A stretch of DNA of 64,000 bases from Clostridium sp. 1001271st1 H5 (GTDB lineage Bacteria > Bacillota > Clostridia > Lachnospirales > Lachnospiraceae): positions 171,146 to 235,145 of the forward strand of contig NZ_SPHO01000001.1 of NCBI RefSeq assembly GCF_005845215.1, given 5' to 3'. The notes under the pieces were generated by a model, which saw only the letters and a list, made by a program, of their open reading frames with translations, was not told where the DNA came from and did no database searches. The first letter of the stretch is position 1. The number at the start of each line of letters is the position of its first letter. Made by a program: the position numbers and the translations under genes. Shown here piece by piece: positions 15,893 to 25,336 of the stretch.

Positions 15893-17965
15893 TTAAAATT
15901 TCAGTCCGTATTTCTGCAATTTCCGCACAGCCGTTGCCTGGCTTATTCCCAGTAATTTTCCAAGGCTGTAAGTGGAATCGCACTGCTGCATGGAACTGCA
16001 AAGCAGCCTCTTTTCAAACAGGTCCAGGATGGCAGGCAGTTCCTGCTGTCCTATCAGGGAACTGTAATCGTCAGCAGGAAAAGCATTTCCAGGTGCGAAT
16101 TCCGGCAGCAGCAGCAAATCCTTTTCTGTAATCCGGATTCCGTCTGAGAGAATGCAGAGCTTTTCCAGGATGTTTTTCAGTTCCCGTATGTTTCCGTTCC
16201 AGGTATGGCGTTTAAGGCGTTCAATGGCCTCAGGGCTGATGGCTGTCTGTGTTCCCGCTGATTTGTTTATGCTGCACAGCACATTTTGGACCAGGAAAGG
16301 GATATCGTCCCGGCGTTCCCTCAATGGGGGGATGGTGACCGACATTACGTTCAGCCGGTAATACAGGTCCTCCCGGAACCTGCCTTCCCTGACCAGCTCG
16401 GGAAGATTTCTGCTGGTGGCTGCGATGAGCCTGAAATCACTGCTGACGGACCGGCTGCTGCCCATGGGAGTGTAATTCTTGTCATCAATGGCGTGAAGCA
16501 GCTTTCCCTGGAGATGGTATGGGAACTCGTCGATTTCGTCTAAGAACAGGGTGCTCTTATCCGCCAGGGCAAACAGGCCTGTCCGGCCGGACTCTCTGCT
16601 GTCTGCCGGGCCCTTTTCGCAGCCAAAGAGCTCTGCTTCTATCAAATCGCCGGAAACAGCGCCGCAATTAAGCCGGACCAGATTGTGATTGCGTCTGCTG
16701 CTTATCTCATGGATAAGCGTTGCTATCACATCCTTGCCAACGCCGGTCTCTCCGAACAGCAGGACATGGGCATCGGTCTGCGATATCCGTGTCACCTGCC
16801 GGATGACCTTGCACATGCTCTCGGACTCGGCAACAATCTTATTGGACTTTAAGGTCAGGTCCGTCAGCTTGTGGGTGATGTTGGTGCAATTCTGCCGGCT
16901 TAAATTGTCGGCCGAGATTCTGACATCCATCATGTCGGCTATCTCCCTGGAGTTGATAACAACCCTGCGCACATCGCCGTTTTTGTCAAATATGGGGCTT
17001 GCAATGACCAGGATTTTCTGGCCGATTTTTGTTGTCTGGATATCCCGGAGCCGGTGCTTCATCTGAATGACCTTTTCGCTGAGGTCCGAGGAGATGAAGC
17101 CGTTGGCCTTCATCTGGGCGGATGTCCGTCCCAGCATGTCCTCTCGTTTCAGCCCGTAGATGCGCTCGCAGGCTTTGTTTACGAATACGCACAGCCCTGT
17201 GCTGTCCGTGACGTAAATCTCGTCGTAGGAATGATTGGCTATTTCCAGCAGCTCCCTGTATTTGGCTTTTACCTCGGCCAGTGATTTCTTGCTTGCGTAC
17301 AGGTCCGACATGTTAAAAAGGAACAAGGCAATTTTAACAGGCTCCCCCTCCTCAAAATAGGGGTAAGCTTGAATTTCCAGGCTGATGTCATCATAGGAAG
17401 CATGGTAGGTCTGCTTGAGGTTGGAGTAATTGAATTTGGGAATCATGTCATCAATGGTGCCCATGCTGGCGATGCCTGTTTTACAGAGGATTCTTTTCGC
17501 AGCCGTATTCAGACTCATGACATTGCCATGGATATCAGAAAGAATAAAACCAAAATTAAGGTCGGCAAAAAATGATTTGCTGACTTTTTTTCTGTATGTC
17601 TCGTCGGATTGGATGTGGTTCACAAGCAGGGCTGTTTTATTGGCAATGCCGATGCAGCAGCCGTCGTCAGAGGTCACAATGATGGTCCTGCCTGCAATCA
17701 ATTCCGGGTTTATGAAGCTGCAGTTTTGAGGGAGGGTCACATAATCGCTGTCACTTATGGATTCCAGCACATGGTCAAACTGCAGGCCAAAGGCAATCTC
17801 CTTATAAAGCTTGCCTGTATGGATGATTCCGCAGGGCTTTTTCCTGGCATCGCACAAAATGATGTGGCTGGCGTTCACATCGTTTTGCAGCAGGTAGTGG
17901 AGCAAATCCCGTATACTCTGGTTAAATTGAAAGATTGGAACAATGTCAATATATTTTGTATCCAT
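15893..17965 (-). CDS. Sigma-54-type PAS/AAA+ regulator without the GAFTGA loop
   Basis: The ~690-residue protein has an N-terminal sensory region with CBS- or PAS-like features (1-240), a PAS domain (~285-390: ITD-like YVTDSTGLCVFVNKACERIY), an AAA+ domain with Walker A GETGVGKD (~403), Walker B LFLDEIDE, an arginine-finger region (FREDLYYRLN) and a C-terminal helix-turn-helix (LGKLLGISQATAVRKLQKYG). The sigma-54 contact loop, normally GAFTGA, reads GPADSRE. ATG 17965 is preferred (AAAGGTGA upstream). It is divergent from the ureohydrolase operon, whose promoter looks sigma-70, so it may act as a repressor or a sigma-70 activator, as TyrR does. Confidence 0.8.
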   Translation of the reverse strand: MDTKYIDIVPIFQFNQSIRDLLHYLLQNDVNASHIILCDARKKPCGIIHTGKLYKEIAFGLQFDHVLESISDSDYVTLPQNCSFINPELIAGRTIIVTSDDGCCIGIANKTALLVNHIQSDETYRKKVSKSFFADLNFGFILSDIHGNVMSLNTAAKRILCKTGIASMGTIDDMIPKFNYSNLKQTYHASYDDISLEIQAYPYFEEGEPVKIALFLFNMSDLYASKKSLAEVKAKYRELLEIANHSYDEIYVTDSTGLCVFVNKACERIYGLKREDMLGRTSAQMKANGFISSDLSEKVIQMKHRLRDIQTTKIGQKILVIASPIFDKNGDVRRVVINSREIADMMDVRISADNLSRQNCTNITHKLTDLTLKSNKIVAESESMCKVIRQVTRISQTDAHVLLFGETGVGKDVIATLIHEISSRRNHNLVRLNCGAVSGDLIEAELFGCEKGPADSRESGRTGLFALADKSTLFLDEIDEFPYHLQGKLLHAIDDKNYTPMGSSRSVSSDFRLIAATSRNLPELVREGRFREDLYYRLNVMSVTIPPLRERRDDIPFLVQNVLCSINKSAGTQTAISPEAIERLKRHTWNGNIRELKNILEKLCILSDGIRITEKDLLLLPEFAPGNAFPADDYSSLIGQQELPAILDLFEKRLLCSSMQQCDSTYSLGKLLGISQATAVRKLQKYGLKF

Positions 17966-18090
17966 ACGCGTCACCTTTTGTTGTTTTGCTGAGATTTTTG
18001 GCATGTTTCCCGGATTCCGTCCAAAGTGGTTCCTTTGTGGTATTCCATTCCCAGTATACCATAGAATCCGGAAAATCAATTCAGGATAAT

Positions 18091-18106
18091 GATTCATAAT
18101 TGAATC
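18091..18106. promoter_or_regulatory. Palindromic operator candidate upstream of the ureohydrolase promoter
   Basis: GATTCA-TAAT-TGAATC, a perfect 6-bp inverted repeat ending ten bases before the -35 box. The neighbouring regulator at 15893-17965 is the obvious candidate binder. Confidence 0.45.
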
Positions 18107-18116
18107 GTTTTTACCG

Positions 18117-18145
18117 TTGACTGGTTCTGGGCATACGGCTAATAT
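18117..18145 (+). promoter_or_regulatory. Sigma-70 promoter of the ureohydrolase operon
   Basis: TTGACT (18117-18122), a 17-base spacer and TAATAT (18140-18145). No -24/-12 sigma-54 element is visible in 17966-18210. Confidence 0.7.
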
Positions 18146-18210
18146 AGAGGACAAAGCTGAGGGGCCCTGATGCAAAGTGATACAATTATGTTTCTTATGG
18201 AGGTATTGAT

Positions 18211-19155
18211 ATGAATGACAATCGTTTGAATCTGCCCATGACAGGCATCTGTTCTTTTATGAAAAAGGAGGTTTGTGCTGATTTGGACCAGCTGGATGCG
18301 GATGTGGCAGTTCTGGGGGTGCCCTATGATATGGGAATCCAGTACCGTTCAGGTACCAACCAGGGGCCTGAATGCATCAGGGCAGGTTCAAAATTAACGG
18401 CATTTACCAATGATGACGGCGTATATGACCCTGACAGGGACGAAATGTTCCTGGACAGCCGCTGGAGGATTGTGGACTGCGGCGACGCTGATATTGTCCA
18501 CGGTGATTTGGAACAAAGTTTCCGCAATATTGAAGGCTCTGTCCGGAAGATTGTGGCAAGGGGAGCCATGCCCGTGGTGATGGGAGGAGACCACTCCATC
18601 ACAATTCCGGTGGTCAGGGCATTGGACAGCCTTGGTCCGGTCTGTGTGGTTCAGATTGATGCACATCTGGATTGGTGCGATGAACGGGCGGGACAGAGAC
18701 TGGGGCAGGGAAGCCCCATGCGCAGGATTTCTGAGATGAAACATGTAAACGGAATGGCCCAGGTGGGAATCCGGGGCCTTGGAAGCAGCATGAAGTCCGA
18801 TTTTGAGGATGCCCGGGCATACGGCAGCGTGATTATCCCGGCCCGGGATGTAAAAAAGAAGGGAATCCAGTACGCTCTCAGCCAGATACCGGAAGCGGAC
18901 CGGTACTATATTACATATGACATCGATGGTACGGACCCTTCCCTGGTAACAGGCACAGGCACGCCGTCTGCGGGCGGACTGGACTATTATGAAATCAATG
19001 ACCTGCTGTACGGAATTACCAAAAAAGGAGAGGTAGTGGGCTTTGACCTGGTAGAGGTGGCTCCTCAGTATGACCTGTCCGGGTATACGGGCATTTTTGC
19101 CGCCAGGATGATGATTGAATTTATGGGATATATTTTAAAATCAAAAGAGAGATAA
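18211..19155 (+). CDS. Agmatinase/arginase-family ureohydrolase
   Basis: The 314-residue enzyme has all manganese-binding motifs of ureohydrolases: GGDHSI (~125), DAHLDW (~150) and DIDGTDPS (~237), with LVEVAP near the end. It should hydrolyse a guanidino compound such as agmatine or guanidinobutyrate to an amine plus urea; the substrate is not fixed by sequence. It starts at ATG 18211 behind GGAGG. It leads an operon with a DUF819 membrane protein and an M20 hydrolase, suggesting uptake and breakdown of a guanidino or amide compound. No urease is visible. Confidence 0.85.
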   Translation: MNDNRLNLPMTGICSFMKKEVCADLDQLDADVAVLGVPYDMGIQYRSGTNQGPECIRAGSKLTAFTNDDGVYDPDRDEMFLDSRWRIVDCGDADIVHGDLEQSFRNIEGSVRKIVARGAMPVVMGGDHSITIPVVRALDSLGPVCVVQIDAHLDWCDERAGQRLGQGSPMRRISEMKHVNGMAQVGIRGLGSSMKSDFEDARAYGSVIIPARDVKKKGIQYALSQIPEADRYYITYDIDGTDPSLVTGTGTPSAGGLDYYEINDLLYGITKKGEVVGFDLVEVAPQYDLSGYTGIFAARMMIEFMGYILKSKER

Positions 19156-19198
19156 AGAACCGGCAGACCTTTAATTGTTATGAAAGCAGAGGAATCGT

Positions 19199-20395
19199 AT
19201 GGATGGAGTCTTAATTAATGATACACTGTTAATCTTTGCAATTATTATCGGAGTCACGGCATTTGGTATGTACGCTGAGAGAAGGTGGCGGTGGGCCGGT
19301 ATTTTGTCCGGCATGGGCGTCAGTATTTTCACGGCCGTGGCCCTGGTTACCTGTCATGTGCTGCCCACTGCGTCCGGCGCATATGACGTTGTGTTTGATT
19401 ATATCATGCCTCTTGCCATTCCCATGGTGCTTCTTGAGGCAAATATAAAACGAATCATCAGGGAAAGCGGGCATGCCTTTATTCTGATGAATGTCGCCTG
19501 TCTGGGCGCAGTGGTCGGCGGCATTGCAGTGGGATTTTTGTTCAGGAATAATTCCTATTTTGCAAAGGACATTGCCGGATATGTAGCCATGGAGGTGGGC
19601 GTGTGTACCGGAGGTACGGTAAACCAGGCTGCAATGGCCAAAACCTTTCATGTAAGCCAAAATGTGGTGGGAGCTGCCGCGGTTGGAAGCAATCTGGTGG
19701 CGGTAACCTTCCTGGTGGTTATTGGAATGGTACCTAATCTGAAGTTTTTCAAGAAGAATTTCAGGCATCCCTATATGGACGAGCTTGAAATCCAGGGTGC
19801 GGATTCCGGCAGGACGGCTGAGACTGAGGCAGCCAAAGAGGGAGCTGGATACACGGTGCTGGGACTGGCAAAACTGCTGGCGTTCTCCTTCGGGGTATTG
19901 GGAGTATCAACCCTGGTCTGCAGCTTCATGGATTCCCTGGGACTTCCCACTGTATTTGACATGCTGTTCAGCAATATTTACCTGGTTACCTCCGTGCTCA
20001 CCCTTGTGGTTGTCACCGCATTTCCAAAGTTTGCGGAGTCCATGCGGTTTGGGCAGGAAATCGGTTCCTTCATGCTTCTGCTGTTCATGACCGTAATGGG
20101 CACAGGGGCCAGCATCATTGAGATTATCCAGATTGCCCCTATGATTGTTGTGGCGGAAATCATCATTATTTTCTTTATCATGACCATCACCCTGGGTATC
20201 ACCAAAATCTTTAAGATGAATCTGGAGGAAGCGCTGATTTCCATAAACTCAAGCTATGGCGGACCGGCCACGGCCTGCGCCTATGTGGGCAGCAAAGGGT
20301 GGCAGCGGCTTATGATACCGGCTGTGCTGATTGGTGTGTACGGATATATTATCGGCAACGCGCTCGGCATACTGGCCGGAAACATTTTCCTGTGA
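19199..20395 (+). CDS. DUF819-family membrane protein, probable carrier
   Basis: This 398-residue protein has about ten hydrophobic helices. It fits DUF819 (YjcL type) with a loop rich in Gly (VGVCTGGTVNQAAMAKTFHV, ~135-155) and a second pseudo-symmetric half with SSYGGPATACAYVGSKGW near 360. The two matching Gly/Asn loops suggest an inverted-repeat transporter fold. The substrate is unknown; position between a ureohydrolase and an M20 amidohydrolase suggests import of their substrate. ATG 19199 follows AGAGGA, 43 bp after the ureohydrolase. Confidence 0.75.
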   Translation: MDGVLINDTLLIFAIIIGVTAFGMYAERRWRWAGILSGMGVSIFTAVALVTCHVLPTASGAYDVVFDYIMPLAIPMVLLEANIKRIIRESGHAFILMNVACLGAVVGGIAVGFLFRNNSYFAKDIAGYVAMEVGVCTGGTVNQAAMAKTFHVSQNVVGAAAVGSNLVAVTFLVVIGMVPNLKFFKKNFRHPYMDELEIQGADSGRTAETEAAKEGAGYTVLGLAKLLAFSFGVLGVSTLVCSFMDSLGLPTVFDMLFSNIYLVTSVLTLVVVTAFPKFAESMRFGQEIGSFMLLLFMTVMGTGASIIEIIQIAPMIVVAEIIIIFFIMTITLGITKIFKMNLEEALISINSSYGGPATACAYVGSKGWQRLMIPAVLIGVYGYIIGNALGILAGNIFL

Positions 20396-20409
20396 TATGA
20401 GGTGACAAT

Positions 20410-21792
20410 ATGAACGCTGATTTTATCTGCTCGCAGATTGAAACACACAAGGAGGAAATCATAAGGTTAAGCCTGGATATATGGGGAAATCCGGAGGGGC
20501 CTTACAGGGAATTTAAGGCAAGCGCCTGGACGGCAGGATTGCTTGAAAGGCATGGATTTCAGGTGGAATTGGGGGCGGGCGGCATTAAGACCGCCATAAA
20601 AGCCCGCTGCGGCAAGGGACATCCTGTTATCGGCTTTCTGGGTGAATACGATGCGCTCCCCGGCCTGAGCCAGACCAAAAGCAGTGAGCCGGAACCAGTC
20701 CCCGGCCAGGAATACGGCCATGGCTGCGGGCACAATCTCATATGCGGGGCAAATGCAGGCGCTGTCATTGCGCTGAAAGCATGGATGGAGCAGGAGCATA
20801 TTCCCGGTACCATTATATTTTACGGCTGTCCGGCGGAGGAGGTCCTTACGGGAAAGCCTTTTATGGCAAGGGCCGGCCTGTTTGATGAACTGGATGCAGC
20901 CCTGGCCTTCCATCCTATGGAATGCAATATGACAACCTATGGAAATATGACGGCGGCCAATATGGCAAAGTTCCATTTTAAGGGAAAAACCGCCCATGCT
21001 TCCGCAGACCCTTACAACGGACGCTCCGCCCTGGACGCAGTTGAGCTTATGGACATCGGAGCCAATTATCTCAGGGAACATATAAAGCCTGACGCCAGAA
21101 TCCATTATACGATTACCGAAAGCGGCACTGTGCCTAATATTGTCCCTGACAAGGCATGTGTGTGGTATTTTGTGAGGGCTGCCATGAGGGAGGATGCGGA
21201 GGATGTCTACAGAAGACTTGTGGATGTGGCAAAAGGCGCTGCCCTGATGACTGGTACAGAGCTTGAGACAGAGTTTTTAGGGGGATGTTATGAGACCTTA
21301 AACAATAAGGTGCTGGAGGATTTGGTACACAAGGCCATGGAGGATATTCCGCAGGAACCCTGGACACAGGAGGAAATAGAGTACGCATCAGCCCTGAACC
21401 GATTCTATGAGAAGAATAAATCAGCTATCTTGGACCAACATGATTTGCCGGATAACATGGAAATCCATGAGGGGGTGCTTCCCATGCTTGCAACAGGGGA
21501 CTGCAGCTCATCGGATGTTGGGGATGTGGCCCATATAGTACCCACGGCATTTTTCACAACGGCCTGCAGCAACATAGGCGCACCCGGCCACAGCTGGCAG
21601 ATTACAGCCTGTTCCGCCCACAGCATTGGCCTGAAGGGTATGCTGTACGGAGCTAAAATACTGGCAAAAGCCGCCCAGGATTTGCTGACGGAGCCTGAAA
21701 TACTGGAACGGGCAAATGCGGAATTCAAAAAAAGAATCAGGGGAAAGACATATCAATGTCCGTTACCGGAAAGCATGGATATACCTGAATAA
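20410..21792 (+). CDS. M20-family amidohydrolase (AbgB-like)
   Basis: This 460-residue metallo-amidohydrolase has GEYDALPGL (~77), the metal motif GCGHNL (~104), GCPAEE (~138) and AFHPM, with the dimerisation lid in the middle and SSSDVGDVAHIVPT (~365). It resembles the p-aminobenzoyl-glutamate hydrolase AbgB and other M20D enzymes that cleave N-acyl or amide bonds in the cytoplasm. It begins 14 bp after the DUF819 gene behind GAGGTGA, so it is the third gene of the operon. Confidence 0.85.
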   Translation: MNADFICSQIETHKEEIIRLSLDIWGNPEGPYREFKASAWTAGLLERHGFQVELGAGGIKTAIKARCGKGHPVIGFLGEYDALPGLSQTKSSEPEPVPGQEYGHGCGHNLICGANAGAVIALKAWMEQEHIPGTIIFYGCPAEEVLTGKPFMARAGLFDELDAALAFHPMECNMTTYGNMTAANMAKFHFKGKTAHASADPYNGRSALDAVELMDIGANYLREHIKPDARIHYTITESGTVPNIVPDKACVWYFVRAAMREDAEDVYRRLVDVAKGAALMTGTELETEFLGGCYETLNNKVLEDLVHKAMEDIPQEPWTQEEIEYASALNRFYEKNKSAILDQHDLPDNMEIHEGVLPMLATGDCSSSDVGDVAHIVPTAFFTTACSNIGAPGHSWQITACSAHSIGLKGMLYGAKILAKAAQDLLTEPEILERANAEFKKRIRGKTYQCPLPESMDIPE

Positions 21793-21814
21793 GTAAGAAA
21801 TACAGGGGATATGC

Positions 21815-21919
21815 ATGAGGGATACAGCGGATGCTTCAGTCATGGCGGCTTTAAAAAGAGGCTTTGATGTTGATGATATGGCCTTTACAAAAGTACTCTA
21901 CCGCTACTTTGAAAAATAG
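21815..21919 (+). CDS. Possible 34-residue small protein
   Basis: A short frame, MRDTADASVMAALKRGFDVD then DMAFTKVLYRYFEK, starts at ATG 21815 with an AGGGGAT upstream and is in line with the preceding operon (22 bp gap). It is helical and not a recognised fragment. It may be real or chance. The stretch 21920-22080 shows only two copies of a GAAAATAGCGCTG motif and no gene. Confidence 0.25.
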   Translation: MRDTADASVMAALKRGFDVDDMAFTKVLYRYFEK

Positions 21920-22080
21920 CGCTGTTGCACAGGAAAATAGCGCTGCAGCATTGAAAAATGGTGGGCTGCCCGGACCGCGTCCAACCGCTGGAATCAATTT
22001 ACATATTGCCACCCCCCTGATAAGCTGTATAATTGAATGAAGATTGAAATGATGCATACAGCGAAAGAACAAGAGGAAAC

Positions 22081-24366
22081 ATGAACAGAAATCGGAGGAT
22101 ACACAAGACAGATTCCCATTCCGGCGTACGTATATTCTGGGGCTGGGCAGCCGTTCTCACCACCATTATTTACATAAGCTGGAGAGTCTTCTTCACGCTG
22201 CCGGATTACAGGACATACGGCTGGCTGGCAGCGGTTTTAGGCGTTATACTGGCTGCAGCGGAATGTTCTGCCATGCTGGAGGGAACAGAGCATTTCATAC
22301 GGCTCCAGCGAAAGGTGATTCCCGAAAAACCGGAGGTTCCCAGGGAATGGTATCCGGAGGTGGATGTGCTGATTGCCACCCATAACGAGGATGCGGAGCT
22401 GCTGTTTAAAACAGTGAACGGCTGTATCCATATGGATTACCCGGATAAGACAAAGGTACATATTTATCTGTGTGACGACAGCGGCCGTCCGGAGGTGGCA
22501 AGACTGGCAGCAGAGATGGGAGTAGGTTACTGTGCCATGAAGGAAAACCGGCATGCCAAGGCAGGGAACCTGAACAATGCCATGTCCATGACGGATTCCC
22601 CATGGGTTGTGACCCTGGATGCGGACATGATTCCCATGCAAAACTTCCTGACTGAGGTGGTTCCCTACACGTTTCTGCCTGTGATGAAGAAGCTTGAGGA
22701 CGGAACCTGGGCAAAACGGACAGCCGGTGAAATGGACGGGTCCTTCCGGATAGGCTTTATCCAGACGCCCCAGAGTTTTTATAACCCGGACTTATTCCAG
22801 TTTAACTTTTTCAGTGAAAAGAGGATTCCCAATGAGCAGGATTTCTTTTTTAAGGAAGTCAATGTAGGGCGGAATAAAGCCAATGCCCCCATATATGCCG
22901 GTTCCAATACGCTGCTTTCAAGGCAGGCCCTCAACGAGGCAGGAGGCTTTGCAACAGGAACGGTTACAGAGGATTTTGAGACAGGCCTGCGGATACAGTC
23001 AAAGGGATATACCTGTTACGCCATAGACAAAATCCTGGCCCACGGACTTGCTGCAACGGATGTGGGAAGCCTGGTCAGACAGCGAATCCGCTGGGGACGG
23101 GGCTGCATCCATTCCCTCAGAAGGGTGCATATCTTATGGAACCCAGGATTTAAATTTAATACAAAATGCAGCTACCTGTCCTGCCTCATGTACTGGTGGA
23201 CCTTTTTACGGCGGTTTGTATATATTTCAGCTCCCATTCTGGCAGTTCTGTCAGGTGTTCCCGTGGTGGTCTGCAGCCTGGAGGGTTTCCTCTTTATCTG
23301 GCTTCCTGCATATCTGCTCTATAATCAGGCGCTAAAGGTTGTCTCCGGCAGGATAAGGTCCCGGCGCTGGAGCAACATCATAGATACCACCATGTTTCCC
23401 TATCTCATTGTTCCCATTGTTCTGGAGACTTTATACTTTAAGCAGAGAACATTTCATGTGACGGATAAAAGGCGGGTCCGGGGAAGAAATTCCAGCTGGA
23501 AACTGGCCATACCCCATATGTTATTTTTATTGTTTGATTTGGCAGCCCTGTTTTTGTGCCTGAGGCATGTATTCCTGAATGGCTTTTTCGGAAGCGTCAT
23601 TCTGGCCTTTTGGCTGGCTGCCAATGGCCTGGACCTTGTAATGGCCGTATTTTTCATGACAGGGCGGAAAAATCTGCGGACCAATGACCGTTTCGATGTT
23701 CAGATGCCGGCAGAGATTACATATCTGGGGAGAGAGAGTCATGGGGTGACTGAAAACATTTCAGAAACAGGGCTTTCCGTCATTACAAAAGAGCCTGTCT
23801 ATGTGCCGTATGAAAAGGAACAAGCAGTGGTTCACCTGAAATCACGGAAATATGAGGCGTGGATAAAGTGCAGGGCAGTTCATGTCCGCAGAGTGGGGAA
23901 TGGCTGGCTCTACGGCCTGCAAATCATGTCGTTGGAAGGGGAAAACAAGAAGCAGTATTACCAGATGCTCTATGACCGCCACCATGGGCTTGCGGAACAG
24001 ATTCACAAATCAGCGGGATTATACAGGGATATATGGCTGAACATCCGGAAACGATTCAGGGGAAATACGGTATCCGGGCAGAAACTGCCGGGCATAAGCC
24101 TGGATGTGGAGCTGGAAACCCTGGAAATGGGAAGGGTCAGGGCGGTTGCCTGGGATTTTGAATCCATTACCCTGGAAGGGACAGGAGGGAAGGAGAGGCT
24201 GACCCTGGTGGCTCCGGAACAGGGGATGATGGTCCGCTGCGTGCTTGCCGGTCCGGAGAGAGGGAGGTACCGGATTGAGAATCAGAGAGAGCTGCTGTTA
24301 AGCGAGTCATTTGGGGGATTATTCTGCCGGGATGCTTCAAGGGATATTGCCATGGAAGGAAGATAA
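22081..24366 (+). CDS. Cellulose-synthase-like family 2 glycosyltransferase with PilZ domain
   Basis: The 761-residue membrane enzyme has two N-terminal helices, a GT-A domain with DVLIATHNED (~100), CDDSGRP (~137), the metal DAD motif in TLDADMIP (~180), TED (~301) and QRIRWGRG (~338), then four or more helices, and a PilZ domain with R-T-N-D-R (~530) and N-I-S-E-T-G (~560). PilZ of this form binds c-di-GMP. This is the BcsA layout, so it likely polymerises and exports a beta-glucan or similar polysaccharide. No bcsB, bcsZ or other partner is nearby. The C-terminal ~150 residues after PilZ are unassigned. It starts at ATG 22081 behind AAGAGGAA. Confidence 0.85.
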   Translation: MNRNRRIHKTDSHSGVRIFWGWAAVLTTIIYISWRVFFTLPDYRTYGWLAAVLGVILAAAECSAMLEGTEHFIRLQRKVIPEKPEVPREWYPEVDVLIATHNEDAELLFKTVNGCIHMDYPDKTKVHIYLCDDSGRPEVARLAAEMGVGYCAMKENRHAKAGNLNNAMSMTDSPWVVTLDADMIPMQNFLTEVVPYTFLPVMKKLEDGTWAKRTAGEMDGSFRIGFIQTPQSFYNPDLFQFNFFSEKRIPNEQDFFFKEVNVGRNKANAPIYAGSNTLLSRQALNEAGGFATGTVTEDFETGLRIQSKGYTCYAIDKILAHGLAATDVGSLVRQRIRWGRGCIHSLRRVHILWNPGFKFNTKCSYLSCLMYWWTFLRRFVYISAPILAVLSGVPVVVCSLEGFLFIWLPAYLLYNQALKVVSGRIRSRRWSNIIDTTMFPYLIVPIVLETLYFKQRTFHVTDKRRVRGRNSSWKLAIPHMLFLLFDLAALFLCLRHVFLNGFFGSVILAFWLAANGLDLVMAVFFMTGRKNLRTNDRFDVQMPAEITYLGRESHGVTENISETGLSVITKEPVYVPYEKEQAVVHLKSRKYEAWIKCRAVHVRRVGNGWLYGLQIMSLEGENKKQYYQMLYDRHHGLAEQIHKSAGLYRDIWLNIRKRFRGNTVSGQKLPGISLDVELETLEMGRVRAVAWDFESITLEGTGGKERLTLVAPEQGMMVRCVLAGPERGRYRIENQRELLLSESFGGLFCRDASRDIAMEGR

Positions 24367-24409
24367 GGATATAATATCAGCAGTCAGTACAAGAGAGGTA
24401 AGATATAAG

Positions 24410-24970
24410 GTGGATGAGAAAGCAGACAGCAGGAAAAAATTGTCGGAAGCAATCGAATATCTGTTGGGCAGAAAGAGTCTGGATGATATTCCGGTAAGCG
24501 AAATCGTGGAGAAAGCAGGCATATCAAGGCGGACCTTTTATCGCCATTTCTGTGACAAGTACGAGCTGGTGAACTGGTATTACGATGAATTTTATGAAGA
24601 AAGCTTCGGCAGCATTGTGATGGGAGCCGGACTGGAGGAGGCATTGGTCCAGTGCCTGCGGATTTACTGGCAAAAGAGGAATGTCCTGAAGCATGCATAT
24701 GAGAGCCGGGATATCAATGGCCTGAAGAACCATGATATCCAGATTACCAGAAGGATTTATGAGACATTCCTGAAGCAGAGGGGCGCGGATATCCGGTCTG
24801 AAATCATGTGGTTTTCCATTGAAATGGCTGTGAGGGGCGGAAGCGACATGGTGATTCAGTGGATGCTTGGAAATATTGAACTTCCGGCTGAGAAAATGGC
24901 GCGCCTGATTTGTGAGACGCTGCCCGAGGCAATTAAAAAGTACCAGATGCAGCCTGTCACACATGTGTAA
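24410..24970 (+). CDS. TetR-family regulator
   Basis: About 186 residues from GTG 24410. It has an N-terminal TetR HTH (SLDDIPVSEIVEKAGISRRT then FYRHFCDKYELVNWYY) and a helical C-terminal domain of the TetR_C 'DhaS-like' kind. It follows the PilZ glycosyltransferase by 43 bp and could control it. The start is uncertain: AGAGG lies ~12 bases before the GTG, and longer in-frame starts overlap the glycosyltransferase. Confidence 0.75.
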   Translation: MDEKADSRKKLSEAIEYLLGRKSLDDIPVSEIVEKAGISRRTFYRHFCDKYELVNWYYDEFYEESFGSIVMGAGLEEALVQCLRIYWQKRNVLKHAYESRDINGLKNHDIQITRRIYETFLKQRGADIRSEIMWFSIEMAVRGGSDMVIQWMLGNIELPAEKMARLICETLPEAIKKYQMQPVTHV

Positions 24971-25017
24971 ATCTGTGACTTCCCTTTTGGCATGTCTCCT
25001 GCTATACTGCACATGTA

Positions 25018-25317
25018 ATAAAGAATGCCATGAAGGAGACCAGTAGTACAGAGGCTTTTCTCACAGAGAGCGTCCGGTTGGTGGAAGGACGCAGGAAACA
25101 CTGTATGAATACGCTCCGGAGCAGCAGCCTGAAATGGTCAGAGTGTGTCTGAATATTGTTGTTTGCCGCACTCAGGTAGGGTTTGACGGGAACGCCCGAT
25201 ACAGCGTGAGAGTGTTGACTGACACTCGATGAGGAATGTTCTGTGAAGGATGTTCAAGTACAGAGGTGGTACCGCATAACCTGCCCTCTGCAGCAAGCTG
25301 CTGCAGGGGCTTTTTTT
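25018..25317 (+). promoter_or_regulatory. T-box riboswitch controlling tyrS
   Basis: The leader carries the conserved T-box CAGAGGTGGTACCGC (25261-25275), which pairs with the uncharged tRNA acceptor end. It is followed by a terminator (GCCCTCTGCAGC, AAG, CTGCTGCAGGGGC, then T7, 25283-25317). Upstream, the Stem I region holds a GAATACG sequence near 25107, giving a UAC tyrosine specifier. A TGC-TATACT extended -10 at 25000-25008 is the likely promoter. Uncharged tRNA-Tyr should favour the antiterminator and switch tyrS on. Confidence 0.9.
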
Positions 25318-25336
25318 GTCTGAAAAGGAGGAAGAC

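Noticed and set aside
17990-18030. TGGCATGTTTCCCGG as a possible sigma-54 -24/-12 promoter
   Set aside because: The -12 GC dinucleotide and spacing do not fit, and a good sigma-70 promoter exists nearer the gene.
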